In this document: positions 8,924 to 18,758 of the stretch, piece by piece
Layout of the letters: the number at the start of each line of letters is the position of its first letter
Position numbering within the stretch: position 1 is the first letter of the stretch
Assembly: GCA_016928025.1 (NCBI GenBank)
Contig: JAFGLN010000065.1
Location: 1-64,000, forward strand
DNA: 64,000 bases
Origin: Deltaproteobacteria bacterium
GTDB lineage: Bacteria > Desulfobacterota > Syntrophia > Syntrophales > JAFGHS01
Direction: 5' to 3'
The notes under the pieces: generated by a model
Database searches by the model: none
Told to the model about the DNA's origin: nothing
What the model saw: the letters and a program-made list of their open reading frames with translations, nothing else
Made by a program: the position numbers and the translations under genes

Positions 8924-10231
8924 ATGAGAGTTCTCATGTTTGGTTGGGAATTCCCACCCTATATCAGCGGCGGTCTTGGAACGGCTTGTTTCGGTATGAC
9001 CAAGGCCATGACGCGTCTCGGTCATGACGTCATTTTTGTCCTGCCGAAAGTAATAGGCGACAAGGGGAACACCCATGTCGAACTCGTTTCCGCAGCCGAT
9101 GTTCCCATTTCATCGGTCCATAGCGAATCTGCGGATGCGGAACTTTCCAATGGAAACATCGACTTTACGAAATTACAGATCAGACCGATCGATTCTATTC
9201 TCTCTCCCTACCTCAATCCGGAAGAGTATGAAAACCTGAGATACGGGGCGGCCCGGCAGGCGGAAATGAAAAGCGAATATCAATGGTTTCTGCAGAGCAC
9301 GGGCAACTATGGACCGAATTTGATCGCTGAAGTGTCCCGTTACGGCGATGTGGCCGGCAGTGTGGCAAAGCAGTATGCTTTCGATGTCATCCACGCCCAC
9401 GACTGGATGACGGTCTTTGCCGGCCTACGAGCCAAAAAGGCCAGCGGCAAACCCCTCATTTTACATATACACGCCCTTGAATTCGACCGCAGCGGCGAAA
9501 ATATCAACCGTGACATCTATGACATTGAGCGCTACGGCATGCAAAGGGCTGATCGGATCATTGCCGTCAGCAACTACACGAAAAACCGGATCGTCAGCCT
9601 TTACCATATCGATCCTGATCGTGTAACGGTGATTCACAATGCCGTTTCCCAATCGGAAGCAGGCAATATTTACAATCTGCCGAAGAAAAACAACCAAAAA
9701 AAGGTGGTCCTGTATCTCGGTCGTATTACACTTCAGAAAGGACCGGATTATTTCATCGAAGCAGCCGCAAAGGTATTAAAGGCCTTTCCGGATCTGACAT
9801 TTGTCATGGCGGGAACGGGCGACATGATGCCCCGTATGGTCGATCGCGTGGCCGAGCTGGGACTGGGAAAGAATTTCCATTTCACCGGTTTTCTGAAAGG
9901 CGCCTATGTCGAAAAAATGTTTGCCCAAAGCGATTTGTATGTCATGCCCAGCGTGTCGGAACCCTTCGGCATTTCGCCTCTGGAAGCGATGCTATATGAT
10001 GTCCCGGTTATCATCTCCAAACAGTCCGGCGTGTCGGAAATTATCAAGTACGCCCTGAAAGTGGATTTCTGGGATGTCGATGAAATGGCCAATAAAATTA
10101 TTTCCGTCCTCCGGTATCCCGTCCTTTTTGATGAAATTGTCGGCCGATCGAGGGAAAAAATCAAACAAATCCGATGGGAAACAGCCGCGGAAAAAATCGT
10201 AGCGACATATCAAAGCCTTATGAAGTCATAG
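8924..10231 (+). CDS. GT4-type glycosyltransferase (glycogen/starch synthase-like)
   Basis: MRVLMFGWEFPPYISGGLGTAC; VIHNAV; SVSEPFGISPLEAM E-x7-E motif. Confidence 0.87.
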   Translation: MRVLMFGWEFPPYISGGLGTACFGMTKAMTRLGHDVIFVLPKVIGDKGNTHVELVSAADVPISSVHSESADAELSNGNIDFTKLQIRPIDSILSPYLNPEEYENLRYGAARQAEMKSEYQWFLQSTGNYGPNLIAEVSRYGDVAGSVAKQYAFDVIHAHDWMTVFAGLRAKKASGKPLILHIHALEFDRSGENINRDIYDIERYGMQRADRIIAVSNYTKNRIVSLYHIDPDRVTVIHNAVSQSEAGNIYNLPKKNNQKKVVLYLGRITLQKGPDYFIEAAAKVLKAFPDLTFVMAGTGDMMPRMVDRVAELGLGKNFHFTGFLKGAYVEKMFAQSDLYVMPSVSEPFGISPLEAMLYDVPVIISKQSGVSEIIKYALKVDFWDVDEMANKIISVLRYPVLFDEIVGRSREKIKQIRWETAAEKIVATYQSLMKS

Positions 10232-10388
10232 CTATGGTCGATACGAAAGAAAATATGGCATGAAAATGGCATATCCACGATTGAATATCAAGTACTGTCG
10301 TTCATGAATTCGGATTCGTCCCGTCATTTCCAGCGACCAGATGAATCGGGATTGTCTTTTAACTTATTCAACCTATGAGGACGGAAAA

Positions 10389-11651
10389 ATGGCCAGTATA
10401 TGTTTTTACTTCCAGGTTCATCAACCGTTGAGGCTCCGGCATTATTCCTATTTTCAAATCGATCATGTCCATGATTATTGGGACACGGATCAGAACCGTC
10501 GGATTCTCGATAAGGTTTCGGAAAAATGTTACCTCCCGGCAAACAAGGTCATGCTCGACCTGATCAAAAAACATGACAGGGCATTTCGAATAGCCTATTC
10601 CATCAGCGGCACGATTCTCGATCAGATGGAAAAATACCGCCCGGACGTCCTGGACAGTTTCAGGCAGCTTGCCGATACGGGCTGCGTTGAATTTCTCAAC
10701 GAAACGTACTATCATTCCCTCGCCTGTATCTTTTCCCCCGAAGAATTCAAAAAACAGGTCTTGCTGCACCAAGACAGAATTCAGGCCCTTTTCGGCCAGC
10801 GGGGCGAGACGTTCCGCAACACGGAGTTTATTTACAACAACGATCTTGCCGCCTGCGTGGAGCAGATGGGCTATAAGACAATCCTAACGGAGGGGGCCGA
10901 CAAAGTTCTCGACTGGCGAAGTCCGAACTTTATTTACCGGCCGTCCGGCCATGACAATTTATGTCTGCTGTTGAAAAATTATCGCCTGTCCGATGACATT
11001 GCGTTTCGTTTTTCCGACCGGAACTGGCCTGAATATCCATTGAACGTGGAGAAATATGCCCATTGGATTCACCGGGCCGGTGAATCAGGACAAGTCATCA
11101 ATCTGTTTATGGATTACGAAACATTCGGGGAACATCAATGGCGGGAAACGGGTATTTTTGATTTTATAAAAAGACTCCCGGAAGAAATTCTGAAACAAGA
11201 AGGCTTTAAATTTCAAACCCCCCAAGAGGTTGTGAAAGACCACGCCCCTGTGGCTTCATTGGACGTCCCTTTCTTTATTTCCTGGGCCGATGTGGAAAGA
11301 GATCTGACGGCCTGGCTGGGAAACGCCCTCCAACGGGACGCGAGTCGCGCCATCTATGAACTGGAAGAAGAAGTACTCCAAAGCGAGGATGAAGACCTGA
11401 TTCAGATATGGCGCTTACTCCAAACCTCGGACCATTTTTATTATATGTGCAATAAGTGGTTTTCCGATGGAGATGTTCATAAATATTTTAATCCCTATCC
11501 ATCCCCCTATGATGCCTACATCAACTACATGAACATTATCGACGATTTTTCTCGCCAGTTGGCTAAAAAGCGATTGATCGATGAGGAACATGTTAATACG
11601 CCCACAAGGAGCAGCACGAATGGAACCGAGTCAGCAGGGTTATCTATTTGA
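10389..11651 (+). CDS. GH57 family glycoside hydrolase (alpha-amylase-like)
   Basis: MASICFYFQVHQPLRLRHYSYFQ; MDYETFGEHQW; ATG at 10389 is preceded by GAGG and fits better than the ORF-track start at 10341. Confidence 0.88.
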   Translation: MASICFYFQVHQPLRLRHYSYFQIDHVHDYWDTDQNRRILDKVSEKCYLPANKVMLDLIKKHDRAFRIAYSISGTILDQMEKYRPDVLDSFRQLADTGCVEFLNETYYHSLACIFSPEEFKKQVLLHQDRIQALFGQRGETFRNTEFIYNNDLAACVEQMGYKTILTEGADKVLDWRSPNFIYRPSGHDNLCLLLKNYRLSDDIAFRFSDRNWPEYPLNVEKYAHWIHRAGESGQVINLFMDYETFGEHQWRETGIFDFIKRLPEEILKQEGFKFQTPQEVVKDHAPVASLDVPFFISWADVERDLTAWLGNALQRDASRAIYELEEEVLQSEDEDLIQIWRLLQTSDHFYYMCNKWFSDGDVHKYFNPYPSPYDAYINYMNIIDDFSRQLAKKRLIDEEHVNTPTRSSTNGTESAGLSI

Positions 11652-14600
11652 AGTCAGTTGGGAGGTCTGCAATAAAGTAGGCGGCATTTATACCGTTATC
11701 ACCAGCAAACTCAGGGAAGCCATCCGCTCTTTCGGTGACCGCTATATTCTCTTAGGTCCGGACATCAAAACGAACCTTGAATTCGAAGAAACGGATGAGG
11801 ATTTCTGGACAAAAATCCGTGAAGGCACGGCCATCAAAGAAATTCCCTGCCGCTTCGGCCGCTGGAAAATTCCGGGAGAACCGAAAGTCATCCTCGTCGG
11901 TTATTCTAAAAAATACGATAAAGATCAGCTTCTATATCGAATTTGGGAAGATTACGGTGTCGATTCCATTGCCGGCGGATGGGATTATATCGAACCGGTC
12001 ATGTTCAGTTATGCCTGTGGCGAGGTGATCGAAACCGTTTACAACTTGGAGGTTAAGCCGGAAGGCCTGCCGGCCACGGCACAATTTCATGAATGGATGA
12101 CGGGCGCCGGGCTGCTGTGTCTCAAAAAATCCTTACCGGATATCGGCACCGTTTTCACCACCCACGCCACCATTCTGGGAAGAAGTCTGGCCGGCTCGGG
12201 CATGGATATTTATTCGGGTATGGAACATATCTCACCGCATCGGGAAGCGAGCGCGCTGAACATTGCGGCAAAATATTCGATGGAATCCGTTACGGCACGC
12301 GAAGCGGACTGTTTCACAACCGTCAGTGATATCACCGCTATGGAGGCCAAAAATTTCCTCGGCCGACAACCGGATTTCGTGACGCCCAACGGTTTGGACA
12401 TAGAACATATTCCCGACCTGACGGAAAACCGCACCCCCTCCTTGAAAGCCAAAGAAAAACTTCTGGAAGCCGCCGGCCGCTTTCTCCGCAGGGATTTCCA
12501 TGCCAATACAAAAATCATGGGAATATCCGGACGTTACGAATTTCATAACAAAGGCGTTGATGTCTTCCTGACCGCCTTAGGCCGCCTCGATAAAGAAACG
12601 GCGGACCCTGTTTTGGCCTATCTATTTATCCTGGGCGGACACACGGATTTGATCCCCACCCTTCAGGGCGAGTATACAAAATCGGACCATGGCAATCCCC
12701 CCATAGCAACACACCGGCTTCATTATGAAGCGTCCGATCCGATCCTGCAGACCTGTAACCGTTTGGGCCTGCATAACAGGCCGGAAAACAAAGTCAATAT
12801 TATTTTCATCCCCGCCTATCTGAACGGTCACGACGGGCTTCTCAACATGCCTTATTACGAAGCCCTGTCCGGTTGTGATCTTGGCGTTTTTCCCTCTTAT
12901 TATGAACCGTGGGGATATACGCCGCTGGAAAGCGCCGCTTACGCCGTACCCACGATAACGACGGATCAGGCCGGCTTCGGCCTCTGGGTTCAAAACACCT
13001 TGGGAGAAAACAGCGGCGTGATGCTGATCCAACGCAGAGGCCGGGATACGAGCTCTATTGAAAACCATTTATACCAAACCCTCAGAGAGGTCCTATCCTG
13101 GGATGAAGGGGAAATGCAGGTCAGACGCAAACAGGTTCGCGCTGTCGCCGTTCAGGCCGATTGGAGCCATTTCTTTGACCAGTATCTCAAGGCCTATGAA
13201 AAAGCGGTGGATATCGCCGATGATCGAGTGGAAAAGCTGGCCTCGATAGAATATAAAGCCGAAAAAAAATATACCTATGCCGGCGTCGTATCGACACAGC
13301 CCCATTTCCGGACATTTACCGCCGTTGCCAATCTTCCGGAAAATATTGCCCGCCTGCGGGAGCTGGCCTATAACCTCTGGTGGAGTTGGAATCCCCGTCA
13401 TCTGGATGTCTTTGCGACCCTCTATCCAAGGCTATGGGACAAAACAGGAAACAATCCCGTTAAGATGATCGAGGCCGTCCCGCCGGAAAGGATAACCAGC
13501 TCCGCAAATAACGCCTCCTACGTTAATCTGTATTCGCGTGTTCTCCAGGAATTTGACGACTACATGAACGATAAAACGTGCCCTCCGGACCTGGAGAAAT
13601 CAAAAGAAATCAAATGGTCGTCACCCATTGCCTACTTTTCCACCGAATATGGCCTTCACGAATGTCTTCCCATATACTCTGGCGGCTTGGGAATTCTTTC
13701 CGGGGACCATCTGAAAACGGCCAGTGACCTGAACATTCCTCTGGTCGGCGTGGGTCTTCTGTATAAATTCGGCTTTTTTAAACAAGTCATTGACAAAAAC
13801 GGTATCCAATTGGCGCAATATCAGGAAAACGACCTGCCCAATATGCCGATCAACATCATCCAGGATGAACGCGGAAATGAAGTCCAAATATCCCTCGAAC
13901 TCCCCGGCCGCACCCTATTTGCCAACATTTGGCAATTGAAGATCGGCAGGGTTTCCCTTTATCTCTTGGATACGGATGTGGCGCGCAACACCGTTCAGGA
14001 TAGAAAAATAACCACCAACCTCTATATTGCAGACCAGAAAATACGAATGGAACAGGAAATACTCCTGGGGGTCGGCGGAATCAGGCTCTTGAAAAAACTG
14101 GGTATAAACCCCTGTGTATACCATATTAATGAAGGACACTCCGCGTTTCTCATTTTCGAGCGCATTGCCAATCTGATGATGGAAGAAGGTCTGACATTTG
14201 ATGAGGCCAGCGAAGTGGTTCGCGGCAGCACCATTTTCACGACCCACACGCCGGTCGAAGCGGGCAACGAAAGGTTTTCCAAAGATTTAATGGCGCATTA
14301 CTTTGCGAATTTCGTTAAGTGGTCCGGAATTTCCTGGTCCCAATTCTGGGAGTTGGGGAAAAAGGATACGGGTGAGGACAAGCCGTTTTTCATGACGATT
14401 CTGGCCCTGAAAACATCCCATATGAGTAATGCCGTCAGCAAAATTCACGGACAGATATCCAAAGCGATCTGGAAGGATGTCTGGAGAGGGCTTCATTATT
14501 CGGAAATTCCCATCAATTCCATAACAAACGGCGTTCATATGATGTCCTATATCGCCCCCAGAATGAAGGATCTCTTAAATGTTTATCTGGAAGCCGGATG

Positions 14601-15870
14601 GGAAAAGGACATCACCAACAAGGAACGATGGAAACGGGTGCATAACATTTCCGACAGCTTGTTATGGCGCTTGCGCTACGAACTTAAGCAAAAAGCCATT
14701 AACATGATCAGGGACCAAACCATTAAGCAGTGGGCAAAATACGGCTATGCAAAATCCTGGAGCGAAGAACTCTTTTCAAAGATTAACCCCGCGGCGCTGC
14801 TGATCGGTTTTTCCCGGCGATTTGCCCCTTATAAACGGGCGGATCTCATCCTTTCGGATCTGAACCGCCTGGATAAAATTTTGAATGATCCCAACCGTCC
14901 CGTTCATATTGTCTTTGCAGGCAAGTCTCATCCCAACGATGAAATGGGGAAAAACCTCATCAAGAAGGTCATTGAGGTCTGCAAGGACGACCGATTTCGG
15001 GGCAAAATATTCTTTATTGAGGATTACGACATCCACATCGCCCGCCAACTCATTCAGGGTGTCGACGTGTGGTTGAATAATCCGCGCCGACCTTATGAAG
15101 CCTGCGGCACCAGCGGCGAGAAAGTCGCGATCAACGGCGTTTTGAATTTCAGTATATCCGACGGATGGTGGGCGGAGGCCTATGACGGCACAAACGGCTG
15201 GACCATCGGGCCCGCCGTTAAAGAGTATTCGGAGGAGCTTCCAAATGCCGATGAAGAAGACGGCAAATCACTCTATTCATTGCTTGAAAACACCATTATT
15301 CCACTTTTCTACACCCGAGATGAAACGGGACTTCCCGAAAAATGGATCGCCATGATCAAACGGTCCATGGAGACGATCGTCCCAGCTTACAATTCAGAGG
15401 CCATGCTCACCCAATACTATCGTGAGATGTATGTGCCGACAGCCAAAAGGCAGCGTGAGCTGACCTTGAATTCGTTTAAACTGGCCAAAGAAATCGCCGA
15501 CTGGAAGGTCAAAATCCCCATGCGCTTTTCATCCGTCAAATTCCTGGATGTCACGATTGAAGGGATTCATGGCGACACCATTGTGGTCGATGAGCCCCTT
15601 ATCGTCAACGCACGAATTGATCCGGGCAAACTGGACTTGGAAGAAATCCTGGTGGAACTCGTCATTGGAAAAGTTGACGGCGGCCGGTTCACCGATAATC
15701 TGGAATGTATCCCCCTGGGCATCATCGGGCATTCCGACGAAGGCATCCTGACCTATAGCGCCCAGTATCATGTTAAATTGAACGGCCGCTACCATTATGG
15801 TGTCCGCGTATTGCCTTATAATAAAAAGCTCTCATACAAATATGAAGCGGGATTGGTTCTGTGGGGATAA
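11620..15870 (+). CDS. Fusion: GT3-type glycogen synthase + alpha-glucan phosphorylase (GT35-like)
   Basis: N-term FEVSWEVCNKVGGIYTVITSK and YYEPWGYTPLE; C-term FSTEYGLHECLPIYSGGLGILSGDHLK and EACGTSGEKVAINGVLNFSISDGWW. ATG at 11620 preceded by AAGGAG. Confidence 0.88.
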   Translation: MEPSQQGYLFEVSWEVCNKVGGIYTVITSKLREAIRSFGDRYILLGPDIKTNLEFEETDEDFWTKIREGTAIKEIPCRFGRWKIPGEPKVILVGYSKKYDKDQLLYRIWEDYGVDSIAGGWDYIEPVMFSYACGEVIETVYNLEVKPEGLPATAQFHEWMTGAGLLCLKKSLPDIGTVFTTHATILGRSLAGSGMDIYSGMEHISPHREASALNIAAKYSMESVTAREADCFTTVSDITAMEAKNFLGRQPDFVTPNGLDIEHIPDLTENRTPSLKAKEKLLEAAGRFLRRDFHANTKIMGISGRYEFHNKGVDVFLTALGRLDKETADPVLAYLFILGGHTDLIPTLQGEYTKSDHGNPPIATHRLHYEASDPILQTCNRLGLHNRPENKVNIIFIPAYLNGHDGLLNMPYYEALSGCDLGVFPSYYEPWGYTPLESAAYAVPTITTDQAGFGLWVQNTLGENSGVMLIQRRGRDTSSIENHLYQTLREVLSWDEGEMQVRRKQVRAVAVQADWSHFFDQYLKAYEKAVDIADDRVEKLASIEYKAEKKYTYAGVVSTQPHFRTFTAVANLPENIARLRELAYNLWWSWNPRHLDVFATLYPRLWDKTGNNPVKMIEAVPPERITSSANNASYVNLYSRVLQEFDDYMNDKTCPPDLEKSKEIKWSSPIAYFSTEYGLHECLPIYSGGLGILSGDHLKTASDLNIPLVGVGLLYKFGFFKQVIDKNGIQLAQYQENDLPNMPINIIQDERGNEVQISLELPGRTLFANIWQLKIGRVSLYLLDTDVARNTVQDRKITTNLYIADQKIRMEQEILLGVGGIRLLKKLGINPCVYHINEGHSAFLIFERIANLMMEEGLTFDEASEVVRGSTIFTTHTPVEAGNERFSKDLMAHYFANFVKWSGISWSQFWELGKKDTGEDKPFFMTILALKTSHMSNAVSKIHGQISKAIWKDVWRGLHYSEIPINSITNGVHMMSYIAPRMKDLLNVYLEAGWEKDITNKERWKRVHNISDSLLWRLRYELKQKAINMIRDQTIKQWAKYGYAKSWSEELFSKINPAALLIGFSRRFAPYKRADLILSDLNRLDKILNDPNRPVHIVFAGKSHPNDEMGKNLIKKVIEVCKDDRFRGKIFFIEDYDIHIARQLIQGVDVWLNNPRRPYEACGTSGEKVAINGVLNFSISDGWWAEAYDGTNGWTIGPAVKEYSEELPNADEEDGKSLYSLLENTIIPLFYTRDETGLPEKWIAMIKRSMETIVPAYNSEAMLTQYYREMYVPTAKRQRELTLNSFKLAKEIADWKVKIPMRFSSVKFLDVTIEGIHGDTIVVDEPLIVNARIDPGKLDLEEILVELVIGKVDGGRFTDNLECIPLGIIGHSDEGILTYSAQYHVKLNGRYHYGVRVLPYNKKLSYKYEAGLVLWG

Positions 15871-15999
15871 GACGTCGAGCCCTATGGCTGGAAAGCTAAA
15901 CGCACTCAAACCACGTTAAAAGCCGGCTTCAATGAACTAAAAAAATCCCCTGGCAGATTTCAAATCAACCTGCTGCAAAAGGCTTTGAACGGAAATTAA

Positions 16000-16029
16000 T
16001 TGACACAAAAGCATGCCTTCCCCTATACT
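16000..16029 (+). promoter_or_regulatory. Candidate sigma70 promoter of csgG-like gene
   Basis: TTGACA (16000) - 18 nt - TATACT (16024). Confidence 0.5.
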
Positions 16030-16092
16030 CGGAATGCCTGACAGGACAATCCACTTAGGATTATGAGGGTTCCATAAATCAAAGGAGGCTTT

Positions 16093-16809
16093 ATGAAGAA
16101 AATAATCATCGCCGCTCTATTTTTTACTATCTTTGGCTTTATCGCCGAAGCGTCGGCTGACGAAAAACCCCGCATCGGCATCCTGCGTTTCACGAACCAT
16201 ACCCACGCCTCATGGTGGCACGTCACGGCCGGTCAGGAACTGCAGGATATGCTCATTGCCGAGTTGGCCAGCACAAAGGCTTTTTCGGTATTGGAAAGAA
16301 AAGAGCTTGACGCGGTCATCGCCGAGCAGAAACTGGGGGCATCGGGCCTCGTCAATCCTAAAACAGCGACAAAGCTTGGAAATCTGACGGGAGCGAAATA
16401 CCTTGTCGCTGCAACGGTTTCCGCCTTTGAAGAAGGCACGGGCGGTAAAAAAGGCGGGGTCAAGATGTTCGGCGTCTCTGTAGGACGCGATAAACAAAAT
16501 GCTTATATGGCAGTCGATCTCAAGGTGATTGATGTGGAGACAGGTGAAATCATCGATACCAGGACCGTTGAGGGCAGTTCCGCATCCTCGGGATTTCGTC
16601 TCGGAGTCAATGTTATGGGATTTTCGGGTGATTATGGGACAAAAGCGAAGACCCCGACCGGCAAGGCTATCCGCGGCTGTATTGTGGAAATCAGCCAATA
16701 CCTGGAATGCTCTCTTGTTGAAGGGAAAGATGCAGCCTGTATGAAAGAATATGATGAAAAAGAAAGCAAGCGCCGGGAAAGAACCAAGGGGGCCATTGAG
16801 TTGGAATAG
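16093..16809 (+). CDS. CsgG-like (curli production assembly/transport family) secreted protein
   Basis: Signal peptide; RIGILRFTNHT, LIAELASTKAFSVLERKELDAVIAEQKLGASG, AKYLVAATVSAFEEG. Confidence 0.78.
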   Translation: MKKIIIAALFFTIFGFIAEASADEKPRIGILRFTNHTHASWWHVTAGQELQDMLIAELASTKAFSVLERKELDAVIAEQKLGASGLVNPKTATKLGNLTGAKYLVAATVSAFEEGTGGKKGGVKMFGVSVGRDKQNAYMAVDLKVIDVETGEIIDTRTVEGSSASSGFRLGVNVMGFSGDYGTKAKTPTGKAIRGCIVEISQYLECSLVEGKDAACMKEYDEKESKRRERTKGAIELE

Positions 16810-16887
16810 ACGTTTTTATAAGAACTCAGCGTTGAAGATATCCCTGACGTCCGGGTGATCTTTCTGAGGCGGGACGCCTTTGATAGG

Positions 16888-18705
16888 TCAACTCATCAAA
16901 TAATCCAAATCATCTATGATGGCCTGATAGCTTTGATATCTATTTTCAGGTTTTTTAGCCATCATTTTTTCAATGATGTCGGACAAATTTACTGAAATCG
17001 TGGGATTTTTCTTTCTAAGAGGGACTAAGTCCTCATTTAAGTGTTTGAGCAGGACTTCTTCCATATCTTCTCCCTCAAAGGGAGGGAAACCGGAAAAAAG
17101 GTGGTAGAATGTTGCACCCAGGGAATATATATCACTTCGGCTGTCCAGCGGTTGCCCCATAATACAATCAGGAGAAACATAAAGCGGTGATCCCACCAGC
17201 CCCTCCGATTTTCTTTTTTTACTCTTCCCGTCATTGACGATGGCGACGCCGAAATCAACGACCTTTAAAATGCCCTTATCATCGATCATGATATTCTCCG
17301 GTTTGATGTCCCGATGAATGATGTTTTTCCGACTGACAAAATCAAGGGTCCGGCAAGTCGTCAGAAAACATTCCAACCCCTTTGAGGTATTTAGATTATT
17401 GCTCTCCTTGATCATATCCGCCAAGGTATTGCCGTTGATGAGTTCCATGGCAAAATACAGGACATCGTCTGTTTGATCAATGTAGTAGATTTCCGCGATA
17501 TTGGGATGACTCAGCCGGGAAATAAACCGAGCCTCCTTGACAAACATTTCCCGGAACGATGCAATCGATGAAAGTTTATAAGAGATGACTTTCAGGGCCA
17601 CATTCCGCTCCAAAACAATATCCCATCCTTTAAAGACGCCTCCCATCGTTCCGGCGCCGATGAAAGACACGGCCTTGTAATTCCCCAACTGTTTTCCCAC
17701 GAGACTTTGATAAAATCGAATTTCCAATGCCTTGTCACTTTGGGGATCGTTGAAATTGTGCAATAGCGGATCGGCAAAGCGTGTCTTGTTGAAATCCATT
17801 AGCATGACCGTGTTGGTATTGATCGGCATTTGGGGTTCATTCACTTTTTTCGGTTCGGATTTTTTTTCTGGGGAAGCTGCTTTTTTATCTTTTCCTTTGT
17901 CCTCCGTTTTGATGTAACCGGTGATGTAGTTGTATACCTCGGTCCATTCAAGGGAATCTTCTATTTCGACCCCGATGTCTGCCGAAAGCTGATGATTGCT
18001 GATCGTAATATGCTTGACCTGACTTTCAATAACACACTTGCCGTGAGGTAGCGGTACACGGATGTAGATGAGCATACCCAGCCTGCCCAACAGGGGCGTC
18101 TCAATGAGGATCCCCTGCATATTGATATTCATTATTTGACCGGGCACCCAGAGAATGGCATCGCGTGATATTTCGATATGCGTATCGGACTTTGGTGTAA
18201 TCCGCTCGCTTTCCCGGCGCGCTTTCTTCTCCGGCAAAGAAGTGGATACGGGCTCTGCAGAATGTTCTTCAATATTTTCTTTAGGCAACGCGGGGGAGGG
18301 TCTGTCATGATCTCCACTTGAAGATAATATTTCTCCTATTCGCTCAATGAATATTTTTCCATCCAAAGGATAGACAATAAAATCAGTGGCCCCTAATTCA
18401 AAAGCCTTGCCGGCACTTCCCTGATCATGAACAGGAACATAAAACACAAAGGGGATCTTCTCCAATAAAGGATTTTTCTTCAGAAACCTGAGAAATTCGT
18501 AACCGCTGAAATCCTCCAGGGCACTGTCGCAGATGATGAGTCGTATCGAATTGGTGGAAAGCAAATTCAAGGCATGACTCATCGTTGTCGTCGTGAGGAC
18601 CGGGTAACCGGCATCAAGAAGAGATTGTCGAATCGTCGCCAGGAATTTCTTTTCCCGATTAATCAGAAGTATATAACTTTTAATGTCCATATCCGTCTGC
18701 CACAA
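16888..18705 (-). CDS. REC (atypical) - PilZ - Ser/Thr protein kinase
   Basis: N-term receiver with LIICDSALEDFSG; PilZ-like RESER...NINMQG; kinase VALK, HRDIKPEN, DFG. Start could be 18690. Confidence 0.85.
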   Translation of the reverse strand: MWQTDMDIKSYILLINREKKFLATIRQSLLDAGYPVLTTTTMSHALNLLSTNSIRLIICDSALEDFSGYEFLRFLKKNPLLEKIPFVFYVPVHDQGSAGKAFELGATDFIVYPLDGKIFIERIGEILSSSGDHDRPSPALPKENIEEHSAEPVSTSLPEKKARRESERITPKSDTHIEISRDAILWVPGQIMNINMQGILIETPLLGRLGMLIYIRVPLPHGKCVIESQVKHITISNHQLSADIGVEIEDSLEWTEVYNYITGYIKTEDKGKDKKAASPEKKSEPKKVNEPQMPINTNTVMLMDFNKTRFADPLLHNFNDPQSDKALEIRFYQSLVGKQLGNYKAVSFIGAGTMGGVFKGWDIVLERNVALKVISYKLSSIASFREMFVKEARFISRLSHPNIAEIYYIDQTDDVLYFAMELINGNTLADMIKESNNLNTSKGLECFLTTCRTLDFVSRKNIIHRDIKPENIMIDDKGILKVVDFGVAIVNDGKSKKRKSEGLVGSPLYVSPDCIMGQPLDSRSDIYSLGATFYHLFSGFPPFEGEDMEEVLLKHLNEDLVPLRKKNPTISVNLSDIIEKMMAKKPENRYQSYQAIIDDLDYLMS

Positions 18706-18758
18706 GAATTTTCAATTTGGGAGTTAAATAGCGACATTTTGATCATTTATTCCATCTA

